NCBI RefSeq assembly: GCF_000758325.1
Contig: NZ_CP009459.1
Coordinates: 2,604,001 to 2,668,000, forward strand
Length of the DNA stretch: 64,000 bases
Direction of reading: 5' to 3'
Origin: Cedecea neteri
Lineage (GTDB): Bacteria > Pseudomonadota > Gammaproteobacteria > Enterobacterales > Enterobacteriaceae
The notes beneath the pieces were generated by a model, which was not told the DNA's origin, ran no database searches, and was given only the letters and a program-made list of their open reading frames with translations. Positions 18,584 through 27,240 of this stretch are shown here, one piece after another. The translations under genes and the position numbers were made by a program. Positions within the stretch are counted from its first letter, which is position 1. Every line of letters starts with the position of its first letter.

Positions 18584-19372
18584 TCAGAAAGTATAATTGA
18601 TGGCAAGCAGACCGGTCGTACCGTCTTTTCTCATGACGATGGGGCTGTTAGAGGCCTTCTTATCAAGCCAGGCATAGCTCAGGCTAAACAAGCCTCCCCA
18701 GTGTTCGCTGAACTGATGGGTCAGCGTCAGGCTGGTGTCCGTGCCGTAAAACCCGCCGGCGCTGCTGTAGCGTGAGAAACCTGAACGGCTGTGTTGCTGT
18801 TCGTTGACCCCATACCAGGTATTTATGTAACGAGCATCACCGAATAACGCGCTGGCCTGAAATGTTAGCGAATTATCTTCGTTCATAACAGGAATGTAAT
18901 TAATTGCTGTGGAATAAGATACGCCCTGACCATCATTTAACGGCAGCGTTGTTTTACCTTCTAAAACCAGCCAGGGGGCGACTGCCCAGCCAAGCGCAAT
19001 GCCAGAATTGACCGTAGACGAGATATCCCCCATGCCTTTAAGTTTATTTGAACCTTTTCGCCAGCCTGAATTTTTATCCGTGCGGCCTGCATCGTAGCCT
19101 AATGTTGGCTCGAAATATAAGCCATTATCACTTTGAAGATGAATGCCAAGCCCATTCATGGAATCAAAAAATATATTGTTCTTCTGAATATGTATCAATG
19201 GAATAACACTTGCGCTTTGTTCATTAGCTCCGCTGTATCGCGGCGAGGATATAGCGCCAAGGCCAAAGGTTGTCATAGTTTCATCAGAGTTAAATTCACT
19301 TGCATACGATGATGAAATACTGGAGATTATCAGCGGTGCAATTATGTATTTTGTGCTTTTCTTCGTTAACAT
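18584..19372 (-). CDS. MipA/OmpV-family outer-membrane protein
   Basis: Beta-barrel outer-membrane protein of the MipA/OmpV family, members of which bind the MltA/PBP1B peptidoglycan machinery or act as porins. From the ATG at 19372 there are 262 residues; an in-frame ATG at 19384 is an alternative and neither has a strong ribosome site. A signal peptide (about residues 1-27, ending SSSYAS) precedes family motifs FGLGAISSPRYSGANEQSASVIPLIHI and SGIALGWAVAPWLVLEGKTTLPL. The terminal phenylalanine (LLAINYTF) is typical for insertion into the outer membrane. Divergent from the two-component genes, which suggests it is their target. Confidence 0.85.
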   Translation of the reverse strand: MLTKKSTKYIIAPLIISSISSSYASEFNSDETMTTFGLGAISSPRYSGANEQSASVIPLIHIQKNNIFFDSMNGLGIHLQSDNGLYFEPTLGYDAGRTDKNSGWRKGSNKLKGMGDISSTVNSGIALGWAVAPWLVLEGKTTLPLNDGQGVSYSTAINYIPVMNEDNSLTFQASALFGDARYINTWYGVNEQQHSRSGFSRYSSAGGFYGTDTSLTLTHQFSEHWGGLFSLSYAWLDKKASNSPIVMRKDGTTGLLAINYTF

Positions 19373-19497
19373 AATGATTCTCATCGTCAGGTGTTTATAT
19401 TTTTGTGCATACTTAACTCGGTCAGTAAAAGGATTATGCTGAGGGCTTATCAATGAACGACCAGGGATTTGTGAAGAAACTGTCAAGGTAACATTTA

Positions 19498-20196
19498 ATG
19501 AAAAATAAACGGGTCCTGGTGATTGAAGACGACGCCGATGCGGCAAATGTGTTAGAGGCCTATCTTAAACGCGAAGGCTATAGCGTTTCGGTGGTAGGGG
19601 ATGGCCTGGCAGGTATGAACACGGTGGTAACCTGGAAGCCCGATCTTATTTTGCTGGACGTCATGCTCCCCGGGATGAACGGTACGGAAATCCTTGCGGC
19701 CGTCAGGCGAAAGGGCAATACGCCGGTCATCATGATCACCGCCATGGGCGAACCCTATGACAAGATCGGCGCTTTACGTTATGGCGCCGATGATTATGTG
19801 GTCAAGCCCTACAATCCCGGCGAAGTCATGGCCAGGGTGCAGGCCGTGCTCAGGCGCAGCCAGGCCAACCAACTCCCTGCAGAGGATGTTTTACGCTGGG
19901 GTCCACTGGAGGTTGATGTCACCAATTTGGCGGCGCAGGTGTTGCATGAGGGCCTTTCTCCCCTTCGCCTGGACTTAACGCTCACCGAGTTTTCTATTTT
20001 GAAAACGCTAATGCGTGCCTCGACGAGGCCGCTCAGCCGCCAGTTTTTGCTCGAAGAGTGCCTCCCGGAAAGCGACGCTCTGGAGCGAGTGGTGGACACG
20101 CATGTCTATAACTTAAGGAAAAAGCTTGAGGCGGCGGGAGTTGATAATCTCATTCTGAACGTGCGCGGCATTGGCTACAGGTTCTGCAAACCATGA
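19498..20196 (+). CDS. AdeR-like OmpR-family response regulator
   Basis: 232-residue regulator: receiver domain with phospho-acceptor Asp54 (LILLDVMLPGMNG) and conserved Lys in VVKPYNPGEVMARVQAVLRR, then a winged-helix DNA-binding domain ending in RVVDTHVYNLRKKLEAAGVDNLILNVRGIGYRF. The phrases ADDYVVKPYNPGEVMARVQAVLRR and SDALERVVDTHV are notably close to AdeR of Acinetobacter, which controls the AdeABC pump. Its stop overlaps the start of the kinase gene by 4 bp (ATGA), indicating translational coupling. Confidence 0.9.
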   Translation: MKNKRVLVIEDDADAANVLEAYLKREGYSVSVVGDGLAGMNTVVTWKPDLILLDVMLPGMNGTEILAAVRRKGNTPVIMITAMGEPYDKIGALRYGADDYVVKPYNPGEVMARVQAVLRRSQANQLPAEDVLRWGPLEVDVTNLAAQVLHEGLSPLRLDLTLTEFSILKTLMRASTRPLSRQFLLEECLPESDALERVVDTHVYNLRKKLEAAGVDNLILNVRGIGYRFCKP

Positions 20197-21380
20197 AAAA
20201 CAAAAAGAGCAAATCACTCCTGCTGTGGATATCGATTCGTATCATCGTGGTGGCCGTCAGCGTACTGTTTTTCATCGTGCTGGCGATGTGGAGCATCTAC
20301 GCGGTTCAGTATTACTGGGTGGTACATCATATGTCGCCTGCCGCTTACCAGGAGTTTTTAACGCTGCGGGCGAATCCTGACTTAGACATTGTCCGTTTTC
20401 ATGAAATTGTGGACTCTCGCTGGGGAATTGAATACAGCACGCCTTCCATCAGCTCTCTCAACTGGGGATGGCTGTTTATCTTTATTTCTATGGCGACCCC
20501 GTTTGTGATCGTCAGCTGTTTACGAGCCACGCGTCCGCTTGCCGCACAGTTTCGCAGCCTGACGGACGTAGCGGAGATAGTGGCCCAGGGGGATTTCAAT
20601 CAACAGGCAAAACGGGTGGATGAATGTCCGGCGGAGGTGACTCGCTTTGCCAGCAACTTCAATAAAATGATTAGCCAACTGGCGCTGTACGAACGCGAAC
20701 TCAAGGCCGCGCACGTTGCGGCCGCACATGAACTGCGCTCACCGCTCACCGCCGCGATGGGGCGGCTGCAGGGCATGATCGACCATGTGTTTCCGGCAGA
20801 TGAAAAACAGCTGAATATGGTGATGACGCAGCTCAAAAACCTCAGCCACCTGACCGATGATTTGCATTTCCTTTCCCTGGCGAGCGCGGGGCAACTCTCG
20901 CTCCAGCACGGTGTATTCTCGCTTTCTGAAGTCCTGAACGAGAGGATCGCATGGCTTAAACCCCAGCTGGAAGCGGCCGGAATGTCCGTCTCAGTTGAAG
21001 TGAAAGATGAATTCTATTATTCGGGAGATGAAGCCCGCCTGGGGCAGGTCTTTACCATCATCATTGAGAACATGCTTCGCTATTGCAGCAGAGGCGATCG
21101 CATGTCCATTCGCTTTCGCCATCTTAAGCAGGGTATTGAAATCCAGTTTCTTGATACCGGGCCCGGTGTCGCCGGGGATTATTTGCCTCATATTTTTGAG
21201 CGTTTCACCCGCGGGGAACGTTCGCGGGCAAGGGATTCCGGCGGCAGCGGGCTGGGGCTTTCTATCGCCAGAGAAATATGTCACGCGCACCGGGGGGATA
21301 TCCGCGCCAGTTTGCCTGCCGAAGGCGGGTTGCTGATGACGATAAATTTGCCCGTGTTGCTCAGCGAAGATGAAACCTGA
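20193..21380 (+). CDS. AdeS-like sensor histidine kinase
   Basis: 395-residue inner-membrane sensor kinase. Transmembrane helices at about 12-38 and 91-110 flank a short periplasmic loop. A HAMP segment (about 112-165), the phospho-acceptor His179 (AAAHELRSPLTAAMGRLQGMID) and an ATPase domain with the N box (IIIENMLRYCSRG), DTGPGV and GGSGLGLSIAREI motifs follow. The HELRSPLTAAMGRLQGMIDHVF block resembles AdeS. The signal is unknown. Pairs with the upstream regulator; the divergent MipA-like gene is the obvious candidate target. Confidence 0.9.
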   Translation: MKNKKSKSLLLWISIRIIVVAVSVLFFIVLAMWSIYAVQYYWVVHHMSPAAYQEFLTLRANPDLDIVRFHEIVDSRWGIEYSTPSISSLNWGWLFIFISMATPFVIVSCLRATRPLAAQFRSLTDVAEIVAQGDFNQQAKRVDECPAEVTRFASNFNKMISQLALYERELKAAHVAAAHELRSPLTAAMGRLQGMIDHVFPADEKQLNMVMTQLKNLSHLTDDLHFLSLASAGQLSLQHGVFSLSEVLNERIAWLKPQLEAAGMSVSVEVKDEFYYSGDEARLGQVFTIIIENMLRYCSRGDRMSIRFRHLKQGIEIQFLDTGPGVAGDYLPHIFERFTRGERSRARDSGGSGLGLSIAREICHAHRGDIRASLPAEGGLLMTINLPVLLSEDET

Positions 21381-21381
21381 C

Positions 21382-22164
21382 TTACTCGTACCACGCCGGT
21401 GCCAGAGTAAACTGCGGCCAGGCGTCGGGGTCGTGGCCAGGAATTAACCTTGCCCCGTTGCACTCGGTCAGGTGTCTCAATTTTGCCACCGAACGCGCCG
21501 CTTCGCTGGCCGAGGTCATCAAGCCCGGAAGCGCACGGTCATAAAAATGATCCAACGTATAGGCCGCATCAATCGCCAGCGTGAAGGCCTGGCCGCTGGC
21601 GAGTGTGACCAGGAATGACTGGTGGCCTGGAGAGTGCCCCGGCGTTGAGATGCAGCGCAGCGTTCCGTCGCCGTGTAAATCAAAACCGTCCTCATCCAAT
21701 AACTGCCAGTTCAGATTCGGGCGGGCAAAATCCTTGCGGCAATAGGCGCCTGCGGTGAACCAGTCCGGCTGAAAGGCATAGTCGTATTCCTGTCGTTGCA
21801 CGATATGTAAGGCATTGGGGAAGCGGCCAATCGCGCCGGTGTGGTCAGAGTGCAGGTGAGAAAGTAATACATAGCGAATGTCTTCCGGCTCAATGCCCAG
21901 CGCACCCAGCTGCGCCACGCATCCCTGTTCTTCCGTCATGAATGGCTGATAATGTTCGACCGTCTCTCCCCAATAGGTCCGAGGATCGGCCAGGCCTTCC
22001 ACCGCCAGCCCACCGTCAATAATCGTGTGGCCTTGAGGATGAGTCAGAAGAAACCAGGGGACAGGGATTTCATAGTGTTTCCCTTCACCCTGATTCATCC
22101 TGATATCGTGATACTTACAGCGCTGAGTGCCGGACTGGAAAAGATAAAACCTGATCTCTGTCAT
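21382..22164 (-). CDS. Metallo-beta-lactamase-fold lactonase-like hydrolase
   Basis: 260-residue MBL-fold enzyme with the intact HxHxDH zinc motif (His103, His105, Asp107, His108 in LLSHLHSDHTG), a later metal histidine in STPGHSPGH and IDAAYT supplying the bridging aspartate. The overall pattern (FLLTHPQGHTIIDGG, LIPGHDPDAW) is that of N-acyl-homoserine-lactone lactonases of the AttM/AiiB type, but substrate cannot be read from sequence. The start at 22164 follows AGGAATATCATC; the frame runs further upstream without support. Divergent from a LysR gene. No signal peptide. Confidence 0.8.
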   Translation of the reverse strand: MTEIRFYLFQSGTQRCKYHDIRMNQGEGKHYEIPVPWFLLTHPQGHTIIDGGLAVEGLADPRTYWGETVEHYQPFMTEEQGCVAQLGALGIEPEDIRYVLLSHLHSDHTGAIGRFPNALHIVQRQEYDYAFQPDWFTAGAYCRKDFARPNLNWQLLDEDGFDLHGDGTLRCISTPGHSPGHQSFLVTLASGQAFTLAIDAAYTLDHFYDRALPGLMTSASEAARSVAKLRHLTECNGARLIPGHDPDAWPQFTLAPAWYE

Positions 22165-22263
22165 GATGATATTCCTGATTAATAAGAGCATTTGATAACG
22201 CCTTAAGCGGCCAGTTTTATGAAAATTGCACTGGCGCGGTAGGTCTCTGTTGCTGCTTTCATC

Positions 22264-22280
22264 TATCGGATAAACCGATA
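22264..22280. promoter_or_regulatory. Inverted repeat, likely LysR operator
   Basis: TATCGG-ATAAA-CCGATA is a perfect inverted repeat in the gap between the divergent lactonase-like and LysR genes, 11 bases before the LysR start. A site here could serve both directions. Confidence 0.55.
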
Positions 22281-22291
22281 TACTCAGAACC

Positions 22292-23197
22292 ATGGATCTT
22301 CTGGCGGCAATGCGAATTTATGTGCGGGTGGTGGAGCGGGGCAGTATGTCCGCCGCCGCGCGCGATATCGGCATCGGACAGCCGGCGGTGAGTGAGAGGA
22401 TAGAGCGGCTGGAAGCTCATCTTGGCACCCGTCTGCTGCGGCGAAACACGCGTCGAATGTCCCTGACCGACAGCGGGGCGCTATTCTATGAACGCAGTAA
22501 AGTGGCGATCTCTGCGGCAGACCTTGCGCTGGCAGTTGTGGATGAGCGAACGGGACTAAAAGGGCTGATTCGCATCGCTGCACCTTATGGTGCGGGTGAA
22601 GAAGTCCTGATGCCAGCCTTGTTAAGGCTGAGAGCAAACCATCCCGATCTGAATATTGAACTGGTACTGAACGATCGTGTTGTCGATCCAGTGACGGAAG
22701 GCGTTGATATTTCGTTCAGGCTTGGTGATCCGGGTGAGGGCGATTTTGTGGCGTATCCACTGGGTAATGTGCGGCGGGTGCTGGTGGCTTCACCAGATTA
22801 TCTGGCGCGAAACGGTACGCCAGCTTCCCCCGACGACCTGATTCACCATGCTTTTGCGCGGGTATCCGGCCTGTTTAACGACAACCGACTGCCGCTTATT
22901 TCGCAACATAACCAGATTGTTAGCACCCGGCTGAACGTGGTGTTCAGCGCCAATCACTGGCGGCCGCTCTACACGTTTCTGATGGCAGGTGAAGCGCTCG
23001 GCGTGTTGCAGTACCAAGTGTGTCAACCAGCGCTGAAAAACGACCAGCTTGTCGCGCTGCTGCCGGAATACACCGTACCGCCGTTTAGCGCATTTTTGCT
23101 GTATCCACCGATCAATAAAGCCTCCCGCGAAGTCAGCGCCTGCGTTGCTTTTTTGAAAGGGACACTCGCAGAAGCTTTACAAGAGATTGTGGTGTAA
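22292..23197 (+). CDS. LysR-family transcriptional regulator
   Basis: 301-residue regulator. The winged helix-turn-helix at the N terminus (MDLLAAMRIYVRVVERGSMSAAARDIGIGQPAVSERIERLE) is followed by a LysR substrate-binding domain from about residue 90 (LIRIAAPYGAGEEVLMPALLRLRANHPDLNIEL). Divergent from the lactonase-like gene with an inverted repeat between, so it probably controls that gene and itself. Effector unknown. Confidence 0.9.
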   Translation: MDLLAAMRIYVRVVERGSMSAAARDIGIGQPAVSERIERLEAHLGTRLLRRNTRRMSLTDSGALFYERSKVAISAADLALAVVDERTGLKGLIRIAAPYGAGEEVLMPALLRLRANHPDLNIELVLNDRVVDPVTEGVDISFRLGDPGEGDFVAYPLGNVRRVLVASPDYLARNGTPASPDDLIHHAFARVSGLFNDNRLPLISQHNQIVSTRLNVVFSANHWRPLYTFLMAGEALGVLQYQVCQPALKNDQLVALLPEYTVPPFSAFLLYPPINKASREVSACVAFLKGTLAEALQEIVV

Positions 23198-23280
23198 ATT
23201 CTCAGATAAACAGTATGAAGGTAGAATAGAACGCGTCACCCAAAAATATGAACGACGCTATTTTTATCTAAACTAAGGGA

Positions 23281-23958
23281 CTATTTTTTTAACAGGCGAG
23301 GGAGTTGGTTTTCCAGTTCAAGCACGCATGCATCCATCATTTTCTGTGTTTCTTCGGTGACTTTCTGATAATTATTTGCCTGCCAGTCGGCCAGAGGGGC
23401 TGTTTTAATTGATGGCGAACATTCAGCAGTGACAAATGAGCTAAACATACTTCCCCCTTCAGGACGTTTGTAGAACAACACGCGATACGTTAAGTCATAG
23501 TTGCTGTTGCTGGCGGACATGTCGGTATACACCAGCGACCAGCGCGAGGCCGCTATCACTAAAGGTTCTTTATAGCTGTAGTTTCCACTTTGCTTATCAA
23601 GCCACTCACGAATTTTGCCTTCTGCCTTCGGCGTCAAATATCGCGCTGTAGGCTCCGGCATCGCGTCTATCGAGTTTCCCTTATAGCTATCTTTGTCAAA
23701 GGAATTGGTGCTGACACCACCGCCTAATACCGCGCCTAAAACAGCGAGTCCCATACCAGCGCCAGAATGCGCCGGGGAAACTAAGCGCAGGGTAGTGTCC
23801 GGATAATGATTATTATTTATTTCCACCTGCGCAAAAGTAGAGGAAACATCGAGTGTGCTGCCATTATTAGCTTTTACTGTATCCGGTTTTTTTGGGGAAG
23901 CGCATCCGGCTAATAAAGTAATAGAAAGTACGCCGGTGGTTATTGTTTTAATACTCAA
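23281..23958 (-). CDS. Putative lipoprotein of unknown function
   Basis: I place the start at a TTG (23956-23958) behind AAGGAA. It yields a compact lipoprotein signal peptide ending in the lipobox LLAGC, so the mature protein begins CASPKK. 225 residues. The next ATG upstream would add 16 residues before the signal peptide. A glycine-rich hydrophobic stretch (GAGMGLAVLGAVLGGGVS) lies near mature residue 65. No family recognised. Downstream of mtnB on the same strand with a 79-bp gap. Confidence 0.75.
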   Translation of the reverse strand: MSIKTITTGVLSITLLAGCASPKKPDTVKANNGSTLDVSSTFAQVEINNNHYPDTTLRLVSPAHSGAGMGLAVLGAVLGGGVSTNSFDKDSYKGNSIDAMPEPTARYLTPKAEGKIREWLDKQSGNYSYKEPLVIAASRWSLVYTDMSASNSNYDLTYRVLFYKRPEGGSMFSSFVTAECSPSIKTAPLADWQANNYQKVTEETQKMMDACVLELENQLPRLLKK

Positions 23959-24085
23959 AGAGATTCCTTTTTCTATAGCTGGCTCCACTCCGTGGGACGA
24001 ATACAATGTTTTAAGCTTTGTTACACGGAGTGAAATGAGATTATTTGCCGTAAAGTTAACGGCCAGCTAAAAGGAAACTTTAGAA

Positions 24086-24697
24086 TTAATCGCGCTCGTA
24101 AAGGCGACGCTGCATTTCGCATTCAAACAGGAATTCGAGCCCTTCAAGCTGGCGGCGCGCTTCGGCGACGTCTTTGCCCCAGCAGGTCAGGCCGTGACCA
24201 CGCAGCAGGAAACCATAATTAAGCGGAGTCTGTTCGGCATGCTGTTCAATGCGTTTTGCCAGCGCATCGATGTCCTGATCGTTATCAAAAATGGCAATGG
24301 GCACCGTATCAAGGTGCGTCTGCTGGCCGGTCAGGGTTTTTTGCATTTCATAGCCGCTGATGTTTAGCGCCGGGCCTTTCTCAATTCGTGACAGCACGGT
24401 GGCGTTCACGGTGTGGACGTGAAGCACGACGTTAGCCTCAGGGAAGAGACGATAAACCAGCGTGTGCAGCCCGGTTTCGGCGGAGGATTTACGCCCCGAC
24501 GGGGCCTGATTAGTGGCAATGTCTACCTGCAGGAAATCCTCGCTGGTGAGGCTGCCTTTGTCGCGCCCGGATTCACTTAGCCAGCACCACTCAGCATCCT
24601 GGCGAATGGACATATTGCCGCCGGTAGCCGGAGCCCAGCCTTTAGCGCCAATCCAATGACAGGTGGTGACCAACTGCGCGAGCCTTTCTTGCCACAT
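24086..24697 (-). CDS. mtnB: Methylthioribulose-1-phosphate dehydratase
   Basis: Class II aldolase-fold enzyme of the methionine salvage pathway that dehydrates 5-methylthioribulose 1-phosphate. 203 residues. The zinc ligands appear as HVHTVNATVLSR and RGHGLTCWGKD, with TGGNMSIR and SGRDKG near the N terminus forming the phosphate pocket. Other salvage genes (mtnA, C, D, K) are not in the window, so it is an isolated copy or the rest lies elsewhere. A MetJ-like double box lies 28 bp upstream of the start. Divergent from the zinc operon. Confidence 0.88.
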   Translation of the reverse strand: MWQERLAQLVTTCHWIGAKGWAPATGGNMSIRQDAEWCWLSESGRDKGSLTSEDFLQVDIATNQAPSGRKSSAETGLHTLVYRLFPEANVVLHVHTVNATVLSRIEKGPALNISGYEMQKTLTGQQTHLDTVPIAIFDNDQDIDALAKRIEQHAEQTPLNYGFLLRGHGLTCWGKDVAEARRQLEGLEFLFECEMQRRLYERD

Positions 24698-24724
24698 ACG
24701 GTATTCCTCAATGCTTTTTAGTTT

Positions 24725-24740
24725 AACGGTCTAGCCGTCT
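24725..24740. promoter_or_regulatory. Possible MetJ operator of mtnB
   Basis: Two adjacent 8-mers, AACGGTCT and AGCCGTCT, resemble tandem met boxes (consensus AGACGTCT). The second has one mismatch, the first three. The site lies directly upstream of the methionine-salvage gene mtnB. Confidence 0.5.
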
Positions 24741-24897
24741 AAATGGCTGTTTACATGATGCTATCATTGTGTGAATACACGGGCAACACTTGCCGGGCTA
24801 TAAAATATATCGAGTCAATCCGCGGTTTTTCACCGAGTTTTCTCCTGTGACCAGGCTGTTTCGCTTTTGGGTGAAACGTCGCTTTGCATAAACTGAA

Positions 24898-24921
24898 TTT
24901 GTTATGTTATAACGTAACAAA
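24898..24921. promoter_or_regulatory. Zur box of the folE2 operon
   Basis: A 24-bp near-perfect palindrome centred on TTATAA with arms TTTGTTATG and CGTAACAAA, matching the enterobacterial Zur site type (TGTTATA-NN-TATAACA). It ends 14 bases before the folE2 start codon, where bound Zur would block transcription when zinc is plentiful. Confidence 0.88.
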
Positions 24922-24935
24922 TCCAAAGTTAGACG

Positions 24936-25874
24936 ATGCGCGATATGACAGTCACCCCAATGTTATGCCCCAAAAAGCTGCCTGATATTCAATCACTCAC
25001 AAGCTCCGAATTCGATACGGCCCTGTCCTGGGTCGGCATGGAGCAAATCGATCTTCCGGTGGAAGTGGCGGGTCGCCCTCTGACGGCGAAAGTCAGCGCC
25101 GGCATCAACCTTCTCAGTACGCCGGAAACGGAAAAGGGCATTCATATGTCCCGGCTGTATCTGCTGCTGGATGCGCTAACTCAGGGCGAAATTACGCCTG
25201 CGGTATTGCGCCATTTACTGGGAGAGTTTTTGGTTTCTCATCAACGCAGTAGCGACCGCGCCAGCGTGGAAATCACCGGCGAACTTCTACTGTCCCGCAA
25301 ATCTTTAACCTCAAACCACTTTGGCTGGAAGGCTTACCCCATCCGTATTCTGGCTGAGCTGGGGAAGGCTTTTGCCGTCACGGTCCGGGTGGGAATCCCA
25401 TATTCCTCTACCTGTCCGGCCTCGGCGGCACTTAGCCGTAACCTCGCACAGCAGCAGTTTCAGCGGGACTTTGGCTCGCGACATGGTGGCGTGTCCGTCG
25501 AAGAAATGCTGGCCTGGCTGGGCGAGAAGGGCATGCCGGGCACGCCCCACAGCCAGAGAAGCTGGGCGTGGGTTAGCTGCCAGCTGAAGCCGGATGTTGC
25601 CACGCTGCCGTTTCTGGCGGTTATCGATCGCTGTGAGGCCGCGCTTGGGACGGCGGTGCAGACGGTGGTCAAACGCAGCGACGAGCAGGCCTTTGCCCAT
25701 GCCAACGGCCAAAATTTGATGTTTTGCGAAGACGCTGCCCGCCGCCTGAACAAGGCGATGCTGGACGCGCCTTTTAGCGCCGCTTTTGCCCTCCGCGTTG
25801 AGCATCAGGAAAGCCTCCATGCGCACAACGCGGTGGCCCGTATTCACTGGACAGGAAATCACCATGTTGCGTAA
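24936..25874 (+). CDS. folE2: GTP cyclohydrolase IB (FolE2), zinc-independent
   Basis: Makes dihydroneopterin triphosphate for folate like FolE, but belongs to the unrelated COG1469 family that uses other divalent metals and takes over when zinc is scarce. 312 residues. Visible family features are KGIHMSRLY (His70), the metal-binding Cys160 in IPYSSTCPAS, and GTPHSQRSW. An ATG nine bases on (24945) is an alternative start. First gene behind a Zur box. Its last 11 bases overlap the next gene, so it heads an operon. Confidence 0.95.
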   Translation: MRDMTVTPMLCPKKLPDIQSLTSSEFDTALSWVGMEQIDLPVEVAGRPLTAKVSAGINLLSTPETEKGIHMSRLYLLLDALTQGEITPAVLRHLLGEFLVSHQRSSDRASVEITGELLLSRKSLTSNHFGWKAYPIRILAELGKAFAVTVRVGIPYSSTCPASAALSRNLAQQQFQRDFGSRHGGVSVEEMLAWLGEKGMPGTPHSQRSWAWVSCQLKPDVATLPFLAVIDRCEAALGTAVQTVVKRSDEQAFAHANGQNLMFCEDAARRLNKAMLDAPFSAAFALRVEHQESLHAHNAVARIHWTGNHHVA

Positions 25875-26424
25875 AAACCCTTCAGGCCATCTGCCGCAGG
25901 TCTCTCCCAAAGCGTACATCGACCCCACGGCGGTCATTTGTGGCCGGGTCATTATTCATGACTATGTTTATGTCGGGCCTTATGCGGTGATCCGCGCCGA
26001 TGAGCTGAACGCCGAAGGGGACATGGATCCTATCGTGATCCATTCCCATTCGAATATTCAGGACGGGGTGGTTATTCACTCCAAAAGCGGGGCGCCGGTG
26101 ACCATTGGCAGCGGCACGTCGATTGCGCACCGGGCTATCGTGCACGGCCCTTGCCGGGTCGACGAGCGGGTGTTTATCGGCTTTAACAGCGTGCTGTTTA
26201 ACTGCCACGTACAAACCGGCTGCGTCATTCGCTACAACGCGGTGGTGGATGGGGTGACACTGCCGAAGCAAACCTATATTCCGTCCACCGAGCGCGTGGG
26301 GCCAGACTCTGATTTAACCCAATATTCCCGGGTTGACCCCGCTTCGGTGCAGTTTTCTGAAGAGGTGGCCAACACCAACGTCAAGCTGGTGGAAGGCTAC
26401 CAGCTGCTGCGCAACGAGTTCTGA
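25864..26424 (+). CDS. Gamma-class carbonic anhydrase-like protein
   Basis: Left-handed beta-helix protein of the gamma carbonic anhydrase family. The three metal-binding histidines are present as His72, His89 and His94 (VVIHSKSG, IAHRAIVHGP), with Arg44/Asp46 (VIRADE) and Gln66 (NIQDG) at family positions. 186 residues. The start at 25864 has AGGAAATC upstream and overlaps folE2 by 11 bp. Gamma enzymes can use iron or cobalt, so here it may replace zinc-dependent carbonic anhydrase during zinc shortage. That role is inferred from its place in the operon. Confidence 0.88.
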   Translation: MLRKNPSGHLPQVSPKAYIDPTAVICGRVIIHDYVYVGPYAVIRADELNAEGDMDPIVIHSHSNIQDGVVIHSKSGAPVTIGSGTSIAHRAIVHGPCRVDERVFIGFNSVLFNCHVQTGCVIRYNAVVDGVTLPKQTYIPSTERVGPDSDLTQYSRVDPASVQFSEEVANTNVKLVEGYQLLRNEF

Positions 26425-26426
26425 GT

Positions 26427-27224
26427 ATGCTTTTTTCCTCCGCAGAGCCAGCACCCGAGCTTAGCGTTTCCCTGCGGGCGATTGTCCGTCCGCAGGGCAC
26501 ATCCTGGCCGGTGGCGATTAATTTTCAGCTGCGAAAAGGCGAGCGGCTCAGCGTGATTGGGCCAAACGGCAGCGGCAAAACGTCGCTGTTGCGGGCGCTG
26601 AGCCAGGAGCTAAGGGCCGAAGGGGAGATAACGCTTGCGGGCCGCCCTTTAAATAAGCTCAACCCACTGCTGCGGGCAAAGCTCGTGGCGGTCATGTCGC
26701 AAAACGATCTCCCAGATTTGCGTCTCTCCATTGAGGATTATGTCGCGTTAGGCAGGCTCCCGTTTGCCCGTGATATGCCCGAGCCAGAACACCGCTGCAT
26801 TGTTTGTGGGGCGATGAAAGAGGTAGGGGTGCTCGGGCTGCGGCATAAATCGCTGGCCTGTCTGTCCGGCGGGGAAAGGCAGCGGGCGATTCTGGCGCGA
26901 ACGCTGGCGCAGACTTCCCGGCTGCTGTTGCTGGATGAGCCGACTAACCATCTGGACCTGGCGGCACGGGAAGAGCTGCTGGCGCTGGTGAAAGCTCGTG
27001 GCACAACGGTTATCGCCGTCCTGCACGATCTCAACTTAATCGAAGGGTTTGCCAACAAAGTCCTTATTTTGTCGGCGGGGCAACAGCAGGCTTTTAACGT
27101 GCCCGATGCCGCGCTGAATACTGAAACCCTCCGCCCCGTTTTCGGCCTCGACAGCTTTACCGTTGACCATCCAGGTCAGCAAGGCAGGCGAGTCCGTTTC
27201 TTTGAACCTTCACGCCCACGGTAA
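26427..27224 (+). CDS. ABC transporter ATPase, FecE/BtuD type
   Basis: ATP-binding subunit of an uptake system: Walker A GPNGSGKT (45-52), signature LSGGERQR, Walker B RLLLLDEPTNHLD and switch histidine in VLHDLNL. 265 residues. Starts two bases after the preceding stop, with no strong ribosome site, and is followed 16 bp later by the binding-protein gene. Subfamily is that of siderophore, haem and cobalamin importers. Within a Zur-type operon, a zinc or zinc-metallophore substrate is the likely inference. Confidence 0.88.
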   Translation: MLFSSAEPAPELSVSLRAIVRPQGTSWPVAINFQLRKGERLSVIGPNGSGKTSLLRALSQELRAEGEITLAGRPLNKLNPLLRAKLVAVMSQNDLPDLRLSIEDYVALGRLPFARDMPEPEHRCIVCGAMKEVGVLGLRHKSLACLSGGERQRAILARTLAQTSRLLLLDEPTNHLDLAAREELLALVKARGTTVIAVLHDLNLIEGFANKVLILSAGQQQAFNVPDAALNTETLRPVFGLDSFTVDHPGQQGRRVRFFEPSRPR

Positions 27225-27240
27225 ATTTTCAGGGATCGCT

